A stretch of DNA of 64,000 bases. Source: Asanoa hainanensis (GTDB lineage: Bacteria; Actinomycetota; Actinomycetes; Mycobacteriales; Micromonosporaceae). The stretch lies in the NCBI RefSeq assembly GCF_900188485.1, contig NZ_FZPH01000027.1, positions 1-64,000 of the forward strand, written 5' to 3'. Below are positions 34,044 through 45,556 of this stretch, in pieces. The position numbers and the translations under genes are program-made. The notes below the pieces were generated by a model. The model saw only the letters and a program-made list of their open reading frames with translations, ran no database searches and was not told where the DNA came from. Numbering within the stretch: the first letter of the stretch is position 1; each line of letters opens with the position of its first letter.

Positions 34044-34657
34044 TCGGCCGGCTGCACGTGGTCACCGACGCGGCCGGCGGGGCCGCGGCGCTGGACGCGG
34101 TGCGCGCCGCGCTGGCCGGTGGCACCCCGGTGGTCCAGGTCCGCACGAAGGTCGGCAGCGACCGCGAGCGCCTCGCCTTCGCCCGCGAGGTGGTGCTGCT
34201 GTGCCGGGCCGCCGGCGCGCAGTGCATCGTCAACGACCGGGTCGACCTGGCGCTGGCCGCTCGCGCGGACGGCACCCACGTCGGCGCCGACGACCTGCCG
34301 GTCGAGGTGGTCCGCCGGATCGCCGGGCCGACCCACCTGATCGGCGGGACCGCCCGCGACCCCGACCGCGCCGCCGCGCTGGTGGCCGCCGGCGCCGACT
34401 ATCTCGGCGTCGGGCCCGCGTTCGCCACGTCCACGAAGGACGGTCTGCCCGACCCGATCGGACCGGCGGGTGTCGCGGCCGTCGCCGCCGCCGTGCGGGT
34501 TCCGGTCATCGCGATCGGCGGGGTGACCGCTTTACGTGTGGAGGCGCTGCGCGCGGCGGGCGCGCACGGCGTCGCGGTGGTGTCCGCCGTCTCGGCCGCG
34601 CCCGACCCGGCTGCCGCCGCTCGGGAGCTGCTCGTGGCGCTGGACGGCACCCCATGA
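34040..34657 (+). CDS. thiE: Thiamine-phosphate synthase ThiE
   Basis: A 205-residue TIM-barrel enzyme joining HMP-PP and HET-P into thiamine phosphate. It carries VVQVRTK (QxRxK pyrophosphate contact), CIVNDRVDLALAARADGTHVG (ND and HVG motifs), GVGPAFATSTKDG and the phosphate loop IAIGGVT. All expected active-site motifs are present, so this copy is the likely authentic synthase, unlike the second homologue further down the operon. GTG start overlaps the cytX stop. Confidence 0.93.
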   Translation: MIGRLHVVTDAAGGAAALDAVRAALAGGTPVVQVRTKVGSDRERLAFAREVVLLCRAAGAQCIVNDRVDLALAARADGTHVGADDLPVEVVRRIAGPTHLIGGTARDPDRAAALVAAGADYLGVGPAFATSTKDGLPDPIGPAGVAAVAAAVRVPVIAIGGVTALRVEALRAAGAHGVAVVSAVSAAPDPAAAARELLVALDGTP

Positions 34658-34673
34658 GCGAGCGAAGCGAGCG
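34654..34673. repeat. Short purine-rich repeat GAGCGAGCGAAGCGAGCG
   Basis: The 3' end of thiE runs into ATGAGCGAGCGAAGCGAGCG, a GAGC/GAAGC repeat that would translate as MSERSER. Comparable short repeats occur at many gene ends in Micromonospora-like genomes (from general knowledge). It sits in the 70-bp gap before thiO, the only sizeable gap inside the operon. Confidence 0.5.
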
Positions 34674-34727
34674 CGGCCAGCTCAGTCGGCGACGGTCATG
34701 TCGGGCCGCCCGAAGGGTGGCACGCGC

Positions 34728-37381
<2,654 letters not shown>

Positions 37382-37385
<4 letters not shown>

Positions 37386-38191
37386 ACCCGCCCGTCGCGT
37401 TGACCATCGCCGGCTCCGACTCCGGCGGTGGCGCCGGCATCCAGGCCGACCTCAAGACCTTCGCGGCCCTGCGGGTGTTCGGCACCAGCGCCATCACCGC
37501 GCTCACCGCGCAGAACACGGTCGGCGTACGCGGCGTGCACGCGACACCGGCCGCCTTCGTGGTCGCCCAGATCGCGGCGGTCCTCGACGACCTGCCCGTG
37601 GCCGCGGTCAAGACCGGCATGCTGGCCACCGCGGCGACCGTCGAGGCCGTCTCGGCGCTCGCCGCCCAGGGCCGCCTGCCCAACCTGGTGGTCGACCCGG
37701 TGATGGTCTCCTCCAGCGGCGACCGGCTGCTGGAACCGGCCGCCGAGAACGCCTACCGCCACGGCCTGTTCCCGCACGCGGCCGTGGTCACGCCGAACCT
37801 GCGCGAGGCCGAGGTGCTGCTCGGCTCGCCGATCCGCAGCCGCGAGGACCAGCACGCCGCCGCCCGCGCGCTGGGCGACCTGGGCGCGGGCGCCGCGGTG
37901 GTCAAGGGTGGGCACCCGGCGGGCGACGCGACCGGCAGCGCGGTGGACGTGGTGTGGGACGGCAAGGAGACGTACGAGCTGAGCGCGCGGTGGGTGGACA
38001 CCCCCAACACGCACGGCACCGGCTGCTCGTTCGCCGCCGCCACCGCCGCCTACCTGGCCCAGGGCGAGGATCTGCGGACGGCCCTCGGTGCGGCGAAGGA
38101 GTTCGTCACGCGCGCCGTGGCCGGCGGCGCCAACTGGCACCTGGGCGCCGGCCACGGCCCGCTGGACCATTTGGGCTGGACGAACTCCTAA
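37382..38191 (+). CDS. thiD: Bifunctional HMP kinase/HMP-phosphate kinase ThiD
   Basis: A 269-residue ribokinase-fold enzyme phosphorylating HMP twice to [25 protein letters not shown] at the N-terminus, [17 protein letters not shown], the phosphate loop and the catalytic Asp region [12 protein letters not shown] are intact. This enzyme uses HMP brought in by CytX. No ThiC is in the operon, so the cell depends on imported HMP or a thiC elsewhere. The GTG overlaps the previous stop; the end overlaps the convergent lipoprotein gene by 4 bp. Confidence 0.95.
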
Positions 38192-38856
38192 TACCCGTAC
38201 TCGGTGCCGCCCTGCTCGGTCTCCTCCGTGGACTCCGTGGACTCCGCGCTCTCGGCGGGCTCCTCGGCGGCCGGCGGCTCGACGGCCTTCGGGGTGCCCT
38301 TGGGCAGGCAGCTCAGGTTCTTCTTGCCGTCCGGCTTCACGACGAACCAGACGTTGCCGACCTTCTGCCCCTTCCACTGGCCCGGCTTCTCGTCGCCGAT
38401 GTAGCGGTAGACCGGCCAGCCACCGATGGTCAGCTGCTGGGTGCCGTCCTTGCGGGTGACCGTGCCGACCTTGCCGAGGGCCACGCCCGACAGCGTGGGC
38501 GAGCCGTCGGTGTACGCGGGCGGCCAGACCGCGGCGCACTTGCCCTCGCACGTGGACGCCGACGGGTCGGCCGAGTCGTTGTCGAAGCGGTACAGCACGA
38601 ACCCGTCCTGGTCGGTGACGACCTGGCCCATCTTCGGGACGCTCTTGCCGTTGAGCTCCGTCGTGAGCGGCACGTCAGGCGTCTCGGGCGCCTTGGCCTC
38701 TTCGACGACCGGCGGCGGGGTGGGCGTCCCCGGCGCGGCGATCTGCACCTGGCCCGCCAGCTGCGCGCCACCGTCGGACGCGGGTGCGCAGGCGGTGAGC
38801 GCGGCCATGGCCGCCACGGCGCTGATGCCGAACAGGGTGCGGGTGAGCTGGGCCAT
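38188..38856 (-). CDS. Lipoprotein_15-type secreted lipoprotein
   Basis: The 222-residue lipoprotein has a lipobox MAALTAC (Cys about 23), a Pro/Thr linker to residue 60 and two repeats of the secreted-repeat domain (PF03640). DQDGFVLYRFDND with DPSASTCEGKCAAVWPP is followed by TIGGWPVYRYIGDEKPGQWKGQ and VWFVV. The CxxxC pair may bind heme or form a disulfide. The acidic Glu/Ser/Thr tail (residues 195-222) is unusual. The gene ends inside the thiD stop region. ATG at 38856 follows AAGGAGAGG. Confidence 0.85.
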   Translation of the reverse strand: MAQLTRTLFGISAVAAMAALTACAPASDGGAQLAGQVQIAAPGTPTPPPVVEEAKAPETPDVPLTTELNGKSVPKMGQVVTDQDGFVLYRFDNDSADPSASTCEGKCAAVWPPAYTDGSPTLSGVALGKVGTVTRKDGTQQLTIGGWPVYRYIGDEKPGQWKGQKVGNVWFVVKPDGKKNLSCLPKGTPKAVEPPAAEEPAESAESTESTEETEQGGTEYGY

Positions 38857-38997
38857 CGGCCTCTCCTTCTCGACAGGTGCCGGGAAGTACGCAGGGTGGC
38901 CGCACCCGGATGAACACAGTGACGGTGCTGAATTTCACAGCGCTTTCGTTGATCCGTTGGCGCCGATGGCACGTACCCGTAAGAACCCGTGGGTGGC
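38857..38997. other. Gap between divergent lipoprotein and PPOX genes
   Basis: No structure beyond the lipoprotein ribosome site and the -10 element of the PPOX gene at the right edge was recognised. Confidence 0.4.
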
Positions 38998-39009
38998 TAG
39001 GCTTCCGGG
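38998..39009 (+). promoter_or_regulatory. Candidate leaderless -10 element
   Basis: TAGGCT (38998-39003), then TCCGGG and the ATG at 39010. The same hexamer and spacing occur before the gene at 19975. Confidence 0.55.
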
Positions 39010-39390
39010 ATGAGCGTCATCGACGAGATCGGTCGCAGCAAGCACGTGAGCCTGGTGACCTTCCGCAGGGACGGCACCGGCGTCGCGACGCCGGTCTGGC
39101 ACGTCACCGAGGGCAACGAGCTGTTCGTGGTCTCCGAGGCGAAGGCGTGGAAGGTCAAGCGGGTCCGCAACACCGGCCGGGCCGAGGTCACGGTCTGCGA
39201 CCTGCGTGGCCGGATCGCCCCCGGCGCGGCCTCGGCCAAGGGCGCCGCCCGGCTGCTGGACGAGGCCGGCACGGCCGTCGTACGCGAGAAGCTGGCCGCC
39301 AAATACGTCAGCTCGCGGCTCGGCAACTGGTTCGCACGGCTCCTGCACCTGCGCCGGCCCCCGCTGGTCGCGATCGCGGTCACCCTCTAG
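39010..39390 (+). CDS. PPOX-class F420-dependent oxidoreductase family protein
   Basis: A 126-residue split-barrel flavin-type protein. SKHVSLVTFRRDGTGVATPVWHV, the strand LFVVSEAKAWKVKRVRNTGRAEVTVCDLRG and the C-terminal helix are typical of the F420- or FMN-binding PPOX class. It would reduce or bind a small cofactor substrate in the cytoplasm. The start is probably leaderless. The unknown gene at 39400 starts nine bases after its stop. Confidence 0.85.
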   Translation: MSVIDEIGRSKHVSLVTFRRDGTGVATPVWHVTEGNELFVVSEAKAWKVKRVRNTGRAEVTVCDLRGRIAPGAASAKGAARLLDEAGTAVVREKLAAKYVSSRLGNWFARLLHLRRPPLVAIAVTL

Positions 39391-39399
39391 GCCACCGCC

Positions 39400-40236
39400 A
39401 TGACCGACGATCGTTCCCGTAAGCGTCCCCGGTCGGGGCGGGCGCGCAAGCGCCTGGTGCGGGCCCACGCCGCGCACGCCGGGGTGGCCTACTCGGTCGC
39501 CGCCCGCCAGGTGGCCGCCGCCGGTCTGGCGGCCGGCGAGACCCTCGGCGACTTCGGCCGCACCGTCTACCCCGTGGCCGTGCGGGGCGACGGGCGCTGG
39601 TCGCTCGCCGGCCGGGCCGCGCGTCCGGTCGACGTCCGGCTGGCCGACGCCCACCGCGGCGCCGGGCTGCCCGGCGGCCGGGCCGGGCACCTGGTCGACC
39701 GCTTCCCGCCCGCCCGGGCCGCCCACGGCCCGCTCTACGCCGGCGACGGCCGGGCCGCGCTGCTCGCGCTGCTCTACCTCGTCGCGGCGCGGCCGGCGCC
39801 TGCTCTTGGGGAGCGGGCGCGGGCGGCCGCGACGGGCGAGGAGACCGCGGTCGACCTGGTCTGTGCCGACGCCGACCGCGCGGCCCGGCGGCTCCTCGAC
39901 GGCGACTGGACGATCCTCTGGGACCGCATCGACGGCGCGCTGACCGCCGGCGCGTACCCCCGGCTCCGATCGGCCTTTCGCGCCTTCGGCGACGAGGCCG
40001 GCGCGCCCTGGACGGGCGCCCGGCAGGTCCTCGACGCGCTGCTGGTCGTGGCCGACGACGGGCACGCGCCCGGCACCCGGGTCCGCGCCGGGCTCGCCGC
40101 CGGCTCGGTGACCGGCCTGTGGTGGACCGGTTCCGGCCCGCCGGTCGGCTACGACGTCTGGCTCGACGGCGCCGCCGGGCCGCGACGGATGCGGCCCGGC
40201 GACATCGTCGTGCTGCCGCGGCAGGAGTCGCCCTAG
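39400..40236 (+). CDS. Hypothetical protein, basic N-terminus
   Basis: A 278-residue soluble protein. A highly basic N-terminus (RSRKRPRSGRARKRLVRAHAAHA) is followed by an Ala/Gly/Asp-rich body with helical stretches (LLALLYLVAARPAP, ADRAARRLLDGDW) and a terminal beta region (GYDVWLDGAAGPRRMRPGDI). No family is recognised. Amino-acid composition and codon use are like the neighbours, so it is a native gene. The ATG is nine bases after the PPOX stop, and the end overlaps the convergent clpC gene by 4 bp. Confidence 0.6.
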   Translation: MTDDRSRKRPRSGRARKRLVRAHAAHAGVAYSVAARQVAAAGLAAGETLGDFGRTVYPVAVRGDGRWSLAGRAARPVDVRLADAHRGAGLPGGRAGHLVDRFPPARAAHGPLYAGDGRAALLALLYLVAARPAPALGERARAAATGEETAVDLVCADADRAARRLLDGDWTILWDRIDGALTAGAYPRLRSAFRAFGDEAGAPWTGARQVLDALLVVADDGHAPGTRVRAGLAAGSVTGLWWTGSGPPVGYDVWLDGAAGPRRMRPGDIVVLPRQESP

Positions 40237-42449
40237 CCCGCGACCGCCCGCTGTTCCTCGACCCGGTAGGCGAGCTCCGTGCCCACGAGGTCGACGACAA
40301 CCGTCTGCCCGGGCCGCAGCTCGTCGAGCAGGATGCGCTCCGACAACGCGTCCTCGACGGCCGTCGTGATGGCCCGCCGCAACGGGCGCGCGCCGTACGC
40401 GGGATCGGATCCCGTCCGTACCAGGTGGCGCTTGGCCTCGTCCGTGACCACCAGCGTCATCTCCTGCGCGGCCAGCCGGCGCGCGACCCGGGCCAGCATG
40501 AGGTCGGCGATGCTGAGCAGGTCGGCCTCCGTCAGGTGGCGGAACACCACCGTCTCGTCGATCCTGTTGAGCAGCTCCGGCGGGAAGTGCCGGCGCAGCT
40601 CCTCCCGTACCCCGGCCCGCACCTGGTCATGACCATCCACGATGGAGTCTTTGAACCCCACCTGTGCTTTGCCGCTCCCCAGGTTCGTGGTCAGGATGAC
40701 CACGGTGTTCCGGAAGTCGACCTTGCGGCCCTGGGCATCCGTGAGCGCGCCGTCCTCCAGGATCTGCAGCAGGGTGAGCAGGACGTCGGGGTGGGCCTTC
40801 TCCATCTCGTCGAAGAGCACGACCGAGAACGGGCGCCGCCGCACCCGCTCCGTCAGCTGACCGCCCTCGTCGTGACCGACGTAGCCGGGCGGGGCGCCGA
40901 CCAGCCTGGCCACCGTGTGCCGGTCGTGGAACTCCGACATGTCGAGCTGGATCAGCGCGTCCGCGTCGCCGAACAGGAACTGGGCGAGCGCCCGGCACAG
41001 GTCGGTCTTGCCGACACCCGTCGGCCCCGCGAACACGAACGAACCGGCGGGGCGGCGCGGATCCTTCAGGCCTGCCCGGGTACGGCGTACCGCGCGCGCG
41101 ACCGCACCGACCGCCTCGTCCTGGCCGACGACCCGCAGGTGCAACTCGGCCTCCATCCCGGTCAGGCGACGGGACTCGGCGTCGCTGCGCGGGCGCACCG
41201 GCACGCCCACCCAGTCGGCCAGCACCTCGGCGACGTCGTCCTCGTCCACCGTCGTGGCGCCGGCCAGGTGGGCCCGCACGCCGGCCTCGTCGATCAGGTC
41301 GATGGCCTTGTCGGGCAGGAACCGGTCGGCGACGTACCGGTCGGCCAGGGTCGCGGCGGCCACGAGGGCCGCGTCCGTGTACGCGACGCCGTGGTGTGCC
41401 TCGTAGTGCCGGCGCAGCCCGGTGAGGATCCGGGCGGCCTGGGCGACCGTCGGCTCCGCGAGCGCGACAGGCTGGAAACGTCGCTCCAGGGCGGGATCGC
41501 GGACGAGGATCCGCCGGTACTCGTCGGTGGTCGTCGCGCCGATCAGCCGCAGGTCCGCCCGGGCCAGCAGCGGCTTGAGGATCGAGGCGGCGTCGAGGGC
41601 GCCCTCGGCCGCACCGGCGCCGACCATGGTGTGGATCTCGTCGACGAACAGGATGACGTCGTCCCGGCCCTTCACTTCTCGGAGCACCTTGCGGAGGCGC
41701 TCCTCGAAGTCGCCCCGATAGCGCGAGCCGGCGACCAGGGCGCTGAGGTCGAGGGTGTAGAGCTGCCGGCCGCGCAGCCGTTGCGGCACCTCACCGGCCG
41801 CGATCCGCCGGGCCAGCCCTTCGACCGCGGCCGTCTTGCCCACGCCGGGCTCACCGAGCAGGACCGGGTTGTTCTTCGTGCGCCGGCAGAGCACCTGGAT
41901 GACCCGCTGGAGCTCGCTGTCGCGCCCGACCACCGGGTCGAGCGCGCCGCGGTGCGCGGCCTCCGTGAGGTTGGTGCCGAACTGGTCGAGCACGGCGCTG
42001 CCTTTTGGTTCGGTCTTCTGGGCCAGCGCCTCGATCACCTGCCGCCGGACGGCCGCCGCGTCGGCGTCGAACCGTTCGAGCACCTGGGCGCCGACCCCGC
42101 CGCCGTCGCGGACCAACCCGAGCAGCAGGTGCTCAGGCCCGATGTGGGCGTGCCCGAGCTGCAGTGCCTCGCGCAGGGCGAGCTCGAGCACCCGCCGGGC
42201 CCGCGGCGTGAACGGGATGTGGCCGCCCGCCGCCTGCCCGCCGAGGCCCACCACCTCCTCGACCTGCTGGCGAGCGGTGACGAGGGAGAGCCCGAGCGCG
42301 TCGAGCGCCCGCGCGCCGACGTTCTCGCCCTCCTTGAGAATGCCGAGCAACAGGTGCTCGGTGCCGATCGACGCGTGGTTGAGCACCCGCGCCTCTTCCT
42401 GAGCCAGGATGACCACCCGGCGGGACCGGTCGGTGAACCGTTCGAACAT
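40233..42449 (-). CDS. ClpC-family AAA+ unfoldase lacking the M/UVR domain
   Basis: A 738-residue class I Clp/Hsp100 ATPase. It has an N-terminal double Clp_N domain (1-150, [19 protein letters not shown]), a D1 AAA+ with Walker [10 protein letters not shown] and Walker [11 protein letters not shown], and a D2 with Walker A GPTGVGKT, Walker [14 protein letters not shown] and sensor 2 GARPLRR. The coiled M/UVR segment usually between D1 and D2 in ClpC is gone: [11 protein letters not shown] runs straight to [22 protein letters not shown] tripeptide (QVGFKDS) is where ClpP-loop residues lie in ClpC. Probably a second, specialised ClpC. A ClgR-type operator lies 188 bp upstream of the start. Confidence 0.9.
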   Translation of the reverse strand: MFERFTDRSRRVVILAQEEARVLNHASIGTEHLLLGILKEGENVGARALDALGLSLVTARQQVEEVVGLGGQAAGGHIPFTPRARRVLELALREALQLGHAHIGPEHLLLGLVRDGGGVGAQVLERFDADAAAVRRQVIEALAQKTEPKGSAVLDQFGTNLTEAAHRGALDPVVGRDSELQRVIQVLCRRTKNNPVLLGEPGVGKTAAVEGLARRIAAGEVPQRLRGRQLYTLDLSALVAGSRYRGDFEERLRKVLREVKGRDDVILFVDEIHTMVGAGAAEGALDAASILKPLLARADLRLIGATTTDEYRRILVRDPALERRFQPVALAEPTVAQAARILTGLRRHYEAHHGVAYTDAALVAAATLADRYVADRFLPDKAIDLIDEAGVRAHLAGATTVDEDDVAEVLADWVGVPVRPRSDAESRRLTGMEAELHLRVVGQDEAVGAVARAVRRTRAGLKDPRRPAGSFVFAGPTGVGKTDLCRALAQFLFGDADALIQLDMSEFHDRHTVARLVGAPPGYVGHDEGGQLTERVRRRPFSVVLFDEMEKAHPDVLLTLLQILEDGALTDAQGRKVDFRNTVVILTTNLGSGKAQVGFKDSIVDGHDQVRAGVREELRRHFPPELLNRIDETVVFRHLTEADLLSIADLMLARVARRLAAQEMTLVVTDEAKRHLVRTGSDPAYGARPLRRAITTAVEDALSERILLDELRPGQTVVVDLVGTELAYRVEEQRAVAG

Positions 42450-42636
42450 GCCGCACGCCCTCGCGGGGCCCCACGCACCCCCATCCGGACGCGGCAGAGC
42501 CGCAAGGAACAAGGGCGCTGAGTCGAAGCCTCTTGGCCAGGTCGGCGGTCGGCGTGGGCGACCACACGGGCACGGGCAGGCGCACTGCCCACCTCTGACG
42601 CTAGCGCCCCGCGCCGTTGTCGCGCCCGCGATGATC

Positions 42637-42653
42637 GTTCGCCCTGAGCGAAC
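42637..42653. promoter_or_regulatory. ClgR-type operator (GTTCGC-N5-GCGAAC)
   Basis: A perfect 17-bp palindrome, GTTCGC-CCTGA-GCGAAC, lies 188 bp upstream of the clpC start. It matches the recognition sequence GTTCGC-N5-GCG reported for the actinobacterial regulator ClgR, which activates clp and lon genes. Chance occurrence cannot be excluded, but the location before a Clp ATPase is what ClgR control predicts. Confidence 0.7.
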
Positions 42654-42666
42654 CGGGCCCGGGGCC

Positions 42667-42727
42667 TCAGATGGCACCGCCGTTGGCGAAGACGGTTTGG
42701 CCGTTGACCCACCGGCCGGGGCCGGCC
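42667..42727 (-). pseudogene. C-terminal remnant of a short-chain dehydrogenase
   Basis: The minus strand encodes GRWVNGQTVFANGGAI and a stop (TGA at 42669-42667). This is the usual SDR C-terminus, where the Gly-Gly turn precedes the last residues. No further SDR sequence exists upstream, where the DNA becomes part of a + strand AraC gene. It is the tail of an otherwise deleted gene. Confidence 0.75.
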
Positions 42728-43260
42728 GCCTGGTCACGCTGCCCGGCGCCGGCTACGACGCGGCGCGGACCGTGCTGGTCGCGGGGCATGTGCGGATGAA
42801 CCAGGTCGGCGACGACCTGCTCCTGGCCGCGCTGCCGCCGCTGTCGGTGATCCCGGGCGGCGCGCCAGCGATCGGGTGGCTGCTCGACCGGGTCGTCGGG
42901 GAGCTCACCACAGGCCGCCCGGGATCACCGACGAGCGGCTGGCACCCGCCGTGCGGTCGATGCACGCCGACCCGGGCCGCACCTGGCATCTCGACGACCT
43001 GGCCCGGTCGGCGACGATGTCGCGGACCGCGTTCGCGGCCCGCTTCACCTCCGTGGCCGGTGTGCCACCGCTGACCGACCTGCAGCACTGGCGCATCCGG
43101 CTGGCACAGCAGGCGCTGCGCGAGAGCGACACGAGCGTGGCCGCGCTCGCCGCCTCCCTCGGCTACACCTCGGAGAGCGCCTTCAGCACGGCCTTCAAAC
43201 GGGCGCGCCGGCCTGGCCCCACGCGACTACCGGGCAGCGTCGCGCGCCGAGCTAACCTAA
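42728..43260 (+). pseudogene. Broken AraC family regulator
   Basis: Pieces of an AraC protein with a cupin_6-type N-terminal domain are found in alternating frames. LVAGHVRMN and LLAALPPLSVIPGGAPA (frame of 42730) are followed by MHADPGRTWHLDDLARSATM (frame of 42876), then the two-HTH region through GYTSESAFSTAFKRA. The end APRDYRAASRAELT lies back in the first frame before TAA at 43258-43260. Two frameshifts, an internal gap before the HTH region and a missing 5' end indicate decay. The SDR tail beside it was probably its divergent target. Confidence 0.75.
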
Positions 43261-43650
43261 TTCGGGGCGTAGGGCGCTGACGAAGGAGACGAAGTCGGGG
43301 GCCCAGCACCGTTCCCGGTCCTGGTCGACGTGGACCACGCGAGGCTCGCCGTCGGGGCCGCATTCGCGGTAGTCGAACGCGATCAGATCGTGTCCGCCGG
43401 ACGGGCAGGTGCCGAAGTAGACGCCGATCGGCGGGTATTCCCATTCCCCCAGCCACAGCCGTTGGCCGGCGTCGCCGGCCAGTGAGTAGCGCTTCGTCCG
43501 CCCGATCCCCATGATGCCGTCGACGGAGACGTGGTCGTCGGCCCAGGTCGTCGGGCTCGGCGCCGGGCACCGGGTGTTGCGCGGAATCCCGCCGTTGTGC
43601 GACCGCATGAGCGTCACGTAGGACGCCGGCAGGGCGATGTGAATGATCAA
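43252..43650 (-). CDS. SUKH/SMI1-KNR4 family protein, uncertain start
   Basis: About 132 residues match the SMI1/KNR4 (SUKH) fold: LPASYVTLMRSHNGGIP, the central GIMGIGRTKRYS region and WEYPPIGVYFGTCPSGGHDLIAFDYREC, typical of bacterial immunity and scaffold members. No ATG or GTG precedes the LPASY segment closely. A TTG at 43650 was used, and the usual first helix of the fold is short, so the 5' end may be damaged. It is divergent from the unknown gene at 43659, with almost no gap. Confidence 0.65.
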   Translation of the reverse strand: MIIHIALPASYVTLMRSHNGGIPRNTRCPAPSPTTWADDHVSVDGIMGIGRTKRYSLAGDAGQRLWLGEWEYPPIGVYFGTCPSGGHDLIAFDYRECGPDGEPRVVHVDQDRERCWAPDFVSFVSALRPELG

Positions 43651-43658
43651 ATACGTCC

Positions 43659-44177
43659 ATGACGGCGCTCTCGTGGCGTGACGGAGTTGGGGAACTGAGC
43701 CGGCTGGTGGCGGCGGAGGGTGGCGACCCCGACCGCATCCAGGACGTAGGCCTTGCCTGGCGTGCCTTCCGGGCTTTTCTCGCGGTTCCCTTGGACGGTC
43801 TCTTCGACCGGTGGGAGGGCGACGCGGAAGAGGCGGACACACTGGTCATCGAGTTCGGTGTCTCGGCGTGGCCGAACGATTCGCCGGGGCTGTTGCTGGC
43901 CCGACGGTTCGCCGTCCCCGCCGTCGAATGGCGCGACGGTGTGCCGGGCGAACCGTCGGACGAGGAAGATGCCGATCTCGACCTCGCGGACACCGTCCAG
44001 ATCGAGTTGGAGCTGACCTTCCCGCACGGGACGACCGCGGATGCCGACGACTTCTGGACGGCCGCGCGCAGCGGTGAGTTCGCCGCGGCGGACCTCGCCG
44101 AGGCCGGCGAAATCGTGACCGGCCTTCAGCTCGGAACACCGATCTCCAGCCGGGTAGCCCTGGAGAGCTGCAACTAG
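43659..44177 (+). CDS. Hypothetical acidic protein
   Basis: A 172-residue acidic soluble protein (MTALSWRDGVGELSRLVAAE at the start; PSDEEDADLDLADTVQIELELTF in the middle). No family is recognised. The divergent layout with a SUKH-like gene nine bases away could reflect a small toxin-immunity or stress module, but no toxin motif was seen. No ribosome site is apparent; translation might start at or near the transcript end. It ends at a hairpin terminator shared with the liv operon. Confidence 0.55.
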   Translation: MTALSWRDGVGELSRLVAAEGGDPDRIQDVGLAWRAFRAFLAVPLDGLFDRWEGDAEEADTLVIEFGVSAWPNDSPGLLLARRFAVPAVEWRDGVPGEPSDEEDADLDLADTVQIELELTFPHGTTADADDFWTAARSGEFAAADLAEAGEIVTGLQLGTPISSRVALESCN

Positions 44178-44179
44178 AA

Positions 44180-44208
44180 GGGCCGCCACGGGAGTACCCG
44201 GGCGGCCC
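44180..44208. terminator. Bidirectional hairpin terminator
   Basis: GGGCCGCC (44180-44187) pairs with GGCGGCCC (44201-44208), with further pairing of CGGG/CCCG inside. It separates the + strand unknown gene from the convergent end of the liv operon. Confidence 0.8.
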
Positions 44209-44221
44209 TTCGGGACGAGCG

Positions 44222-45517
44222 TCAGGCGGACGGGATGCCGTTGCCTGTCGGGGTGGCCGGGGCCTCGGTGTATTCCTGGACCGGGCCCGCGCCGTCGTCG
44301 GTCTGGACGACCGGGCCGAACGCTGCCTGCACGCCGGCGGTGACGCGGCCCATCTGCATACCGCCGATGCCCGAGTGGTCGGACGCGGAGTACCGGTACG
44401 GGCCGACCGCCGCGTTCTTGAAGCCGCCCGACTCGACCGCCGAGATCAGGCCCTCGCGGGTCAGGTCCTTGCCGGCCTTCAGCAGGGCCTGCACCGTGAG
44501 GTAGCCGACCGTCATGCCGAACATGATGTTGTTGTCGAAGGGTGCGTCTCCGTTGTACTCCTTGTTGACCTTCTGGTAGAGCTGCACCCACGGGTTGCTG
44601 GTGTCGGTCGAGACCGGCAGGTAGCCCGGCGCGACCAGGCCCTCCAGCAGCACCTTGCCCTCGCCGAGCAGGCCGGAAAGCGTCGTGTAGTCGGCGCCGA
44701 CGCTCGAGGGCACCCACTGCGGCTTGAAGCCGCCCAGCTTGGCCGCCGTGCCGAGCGACAGCGCCGTGAACGCCGGGATGGTCGCGGAGATGACGACCTG
44801 GCAGCCGGCCGCCTTGAACGCCTGGATCTGGGGCGTGATGTTGGTGTTGCTGGTGACGTACTTCTGCTTCTCCTTGACGCCGTCGGCGCCGAGGACCTGC
44901 TCCACGCCGGCGAGGCTGTCGCGGCCGAAGTCGTCGTCCTGGCCCATGTGGCAGACGACCTGACCCGGGTACGTTTTCTTCACGAAGTCGGCAATGATCT
45001 TGCCCTCGACCGTGTAGTCCGGCTGGAAGCCGAAGGTCGTCGGGTACTTCTCGGGCTGGTTCCAGCTCCGGCTGCCCGAGGCCACGAACAGGTCCGGCAC
45101 CTTCTGGGTCTTCAGGAAGTCGAGCACGCCCGTGTGGGTCGGCGTGCCGAGTCCATTGAGGATCGCGAAGACCTTGTCCTCCAGCACCAGCTTGCGCACC
45201 AGGGTCTGGGTGTTCGCCGGGTTGTAGCCGTCGTCCTCGACCAGGTACTTGATCTTCCGGCCGTTGACGCCGCCGTTGGCGTTGACGTACTCGAAGTACG
45301 CCTTGGTGGCCGGGGCGATCTTCGAGTAGCCGGCGGCGGCCGGGCCGGTCAGCGGCATGTGCGTGCCGAGGAGGATCTCGGTGTCGGTGACCCCCGGCAC
45401 GCTCGCGGCGGTCCCGCCGCCACTGCTGCTGGGTGCCTCGTCGGAACACGCGGAGCTGGCCGCGACCAACGCGAGACATGCGGCGACCACGATGCCGCGA
45501 CGTGCGATGCGAAGCAT
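44222..45517 (-). CDS. Branched-chain amino acid-type ABC substrate-binding lipoprotein
   Basis: A 431-residue periplasmic-binding-fold lipoprotein with lipobox AASSAC (Cys about 24) and an acidic Ser/Gly linker. GVTDTEILLGTHMPLTGPAAAG is the typical first beta-alpha unit, with YFEYVNANGGVNGRKIKYL and a later QDDDFGRDSLAG. It is the last gene of a liv operon of two permeases and two ATPases. The ligand could be a branched-chain amino acid, another amino acid or an aromatic compound. ATG at 45517 follows AGGAG. Confidence 0.88.
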   Translation of the reverse strand: MLRIARRGIVVAACLALVAASSACSDEAPSSSGGGTAASVPGVTDTEILLGTHMPLTGPAAAGYSKIAPATKAYFEYVNANGGVNGRKIKYLVEDDGYNPANTQTLVRKLVLEDKVFAILNGLGTPTHTGVLDFLKTQKVPDLFVASGSRSWNQPEKYPTTFGFQPDYTVEGKIIADFVKKTYPGQVVCHMGQDDDFGRDSLAGVEQVLGADGVKEKQKYVTSNTNITPQIQAFKAAGCQVVISATIPAFTALSLGTAAKLGGFKPQWVPSSVGADYTTLSGLLGEGKVLLEGLVAPGYLPVSTDTSNPWVQLYQKVNKEYNGDAPFDNNIMFGMTVGYLTVQALLKAGKDLTREGLISAVESGGFKNAAVGPYRYSASDHSGIGGMQMGRVTAGVQAAFGPVVQTDDGAGPVQEYTEAPATPTGNGIPSA

Positions 45518-45556
45518 GGCTCTCCTGTTCGGATGGTGGACTGGGGATAGGGGACG

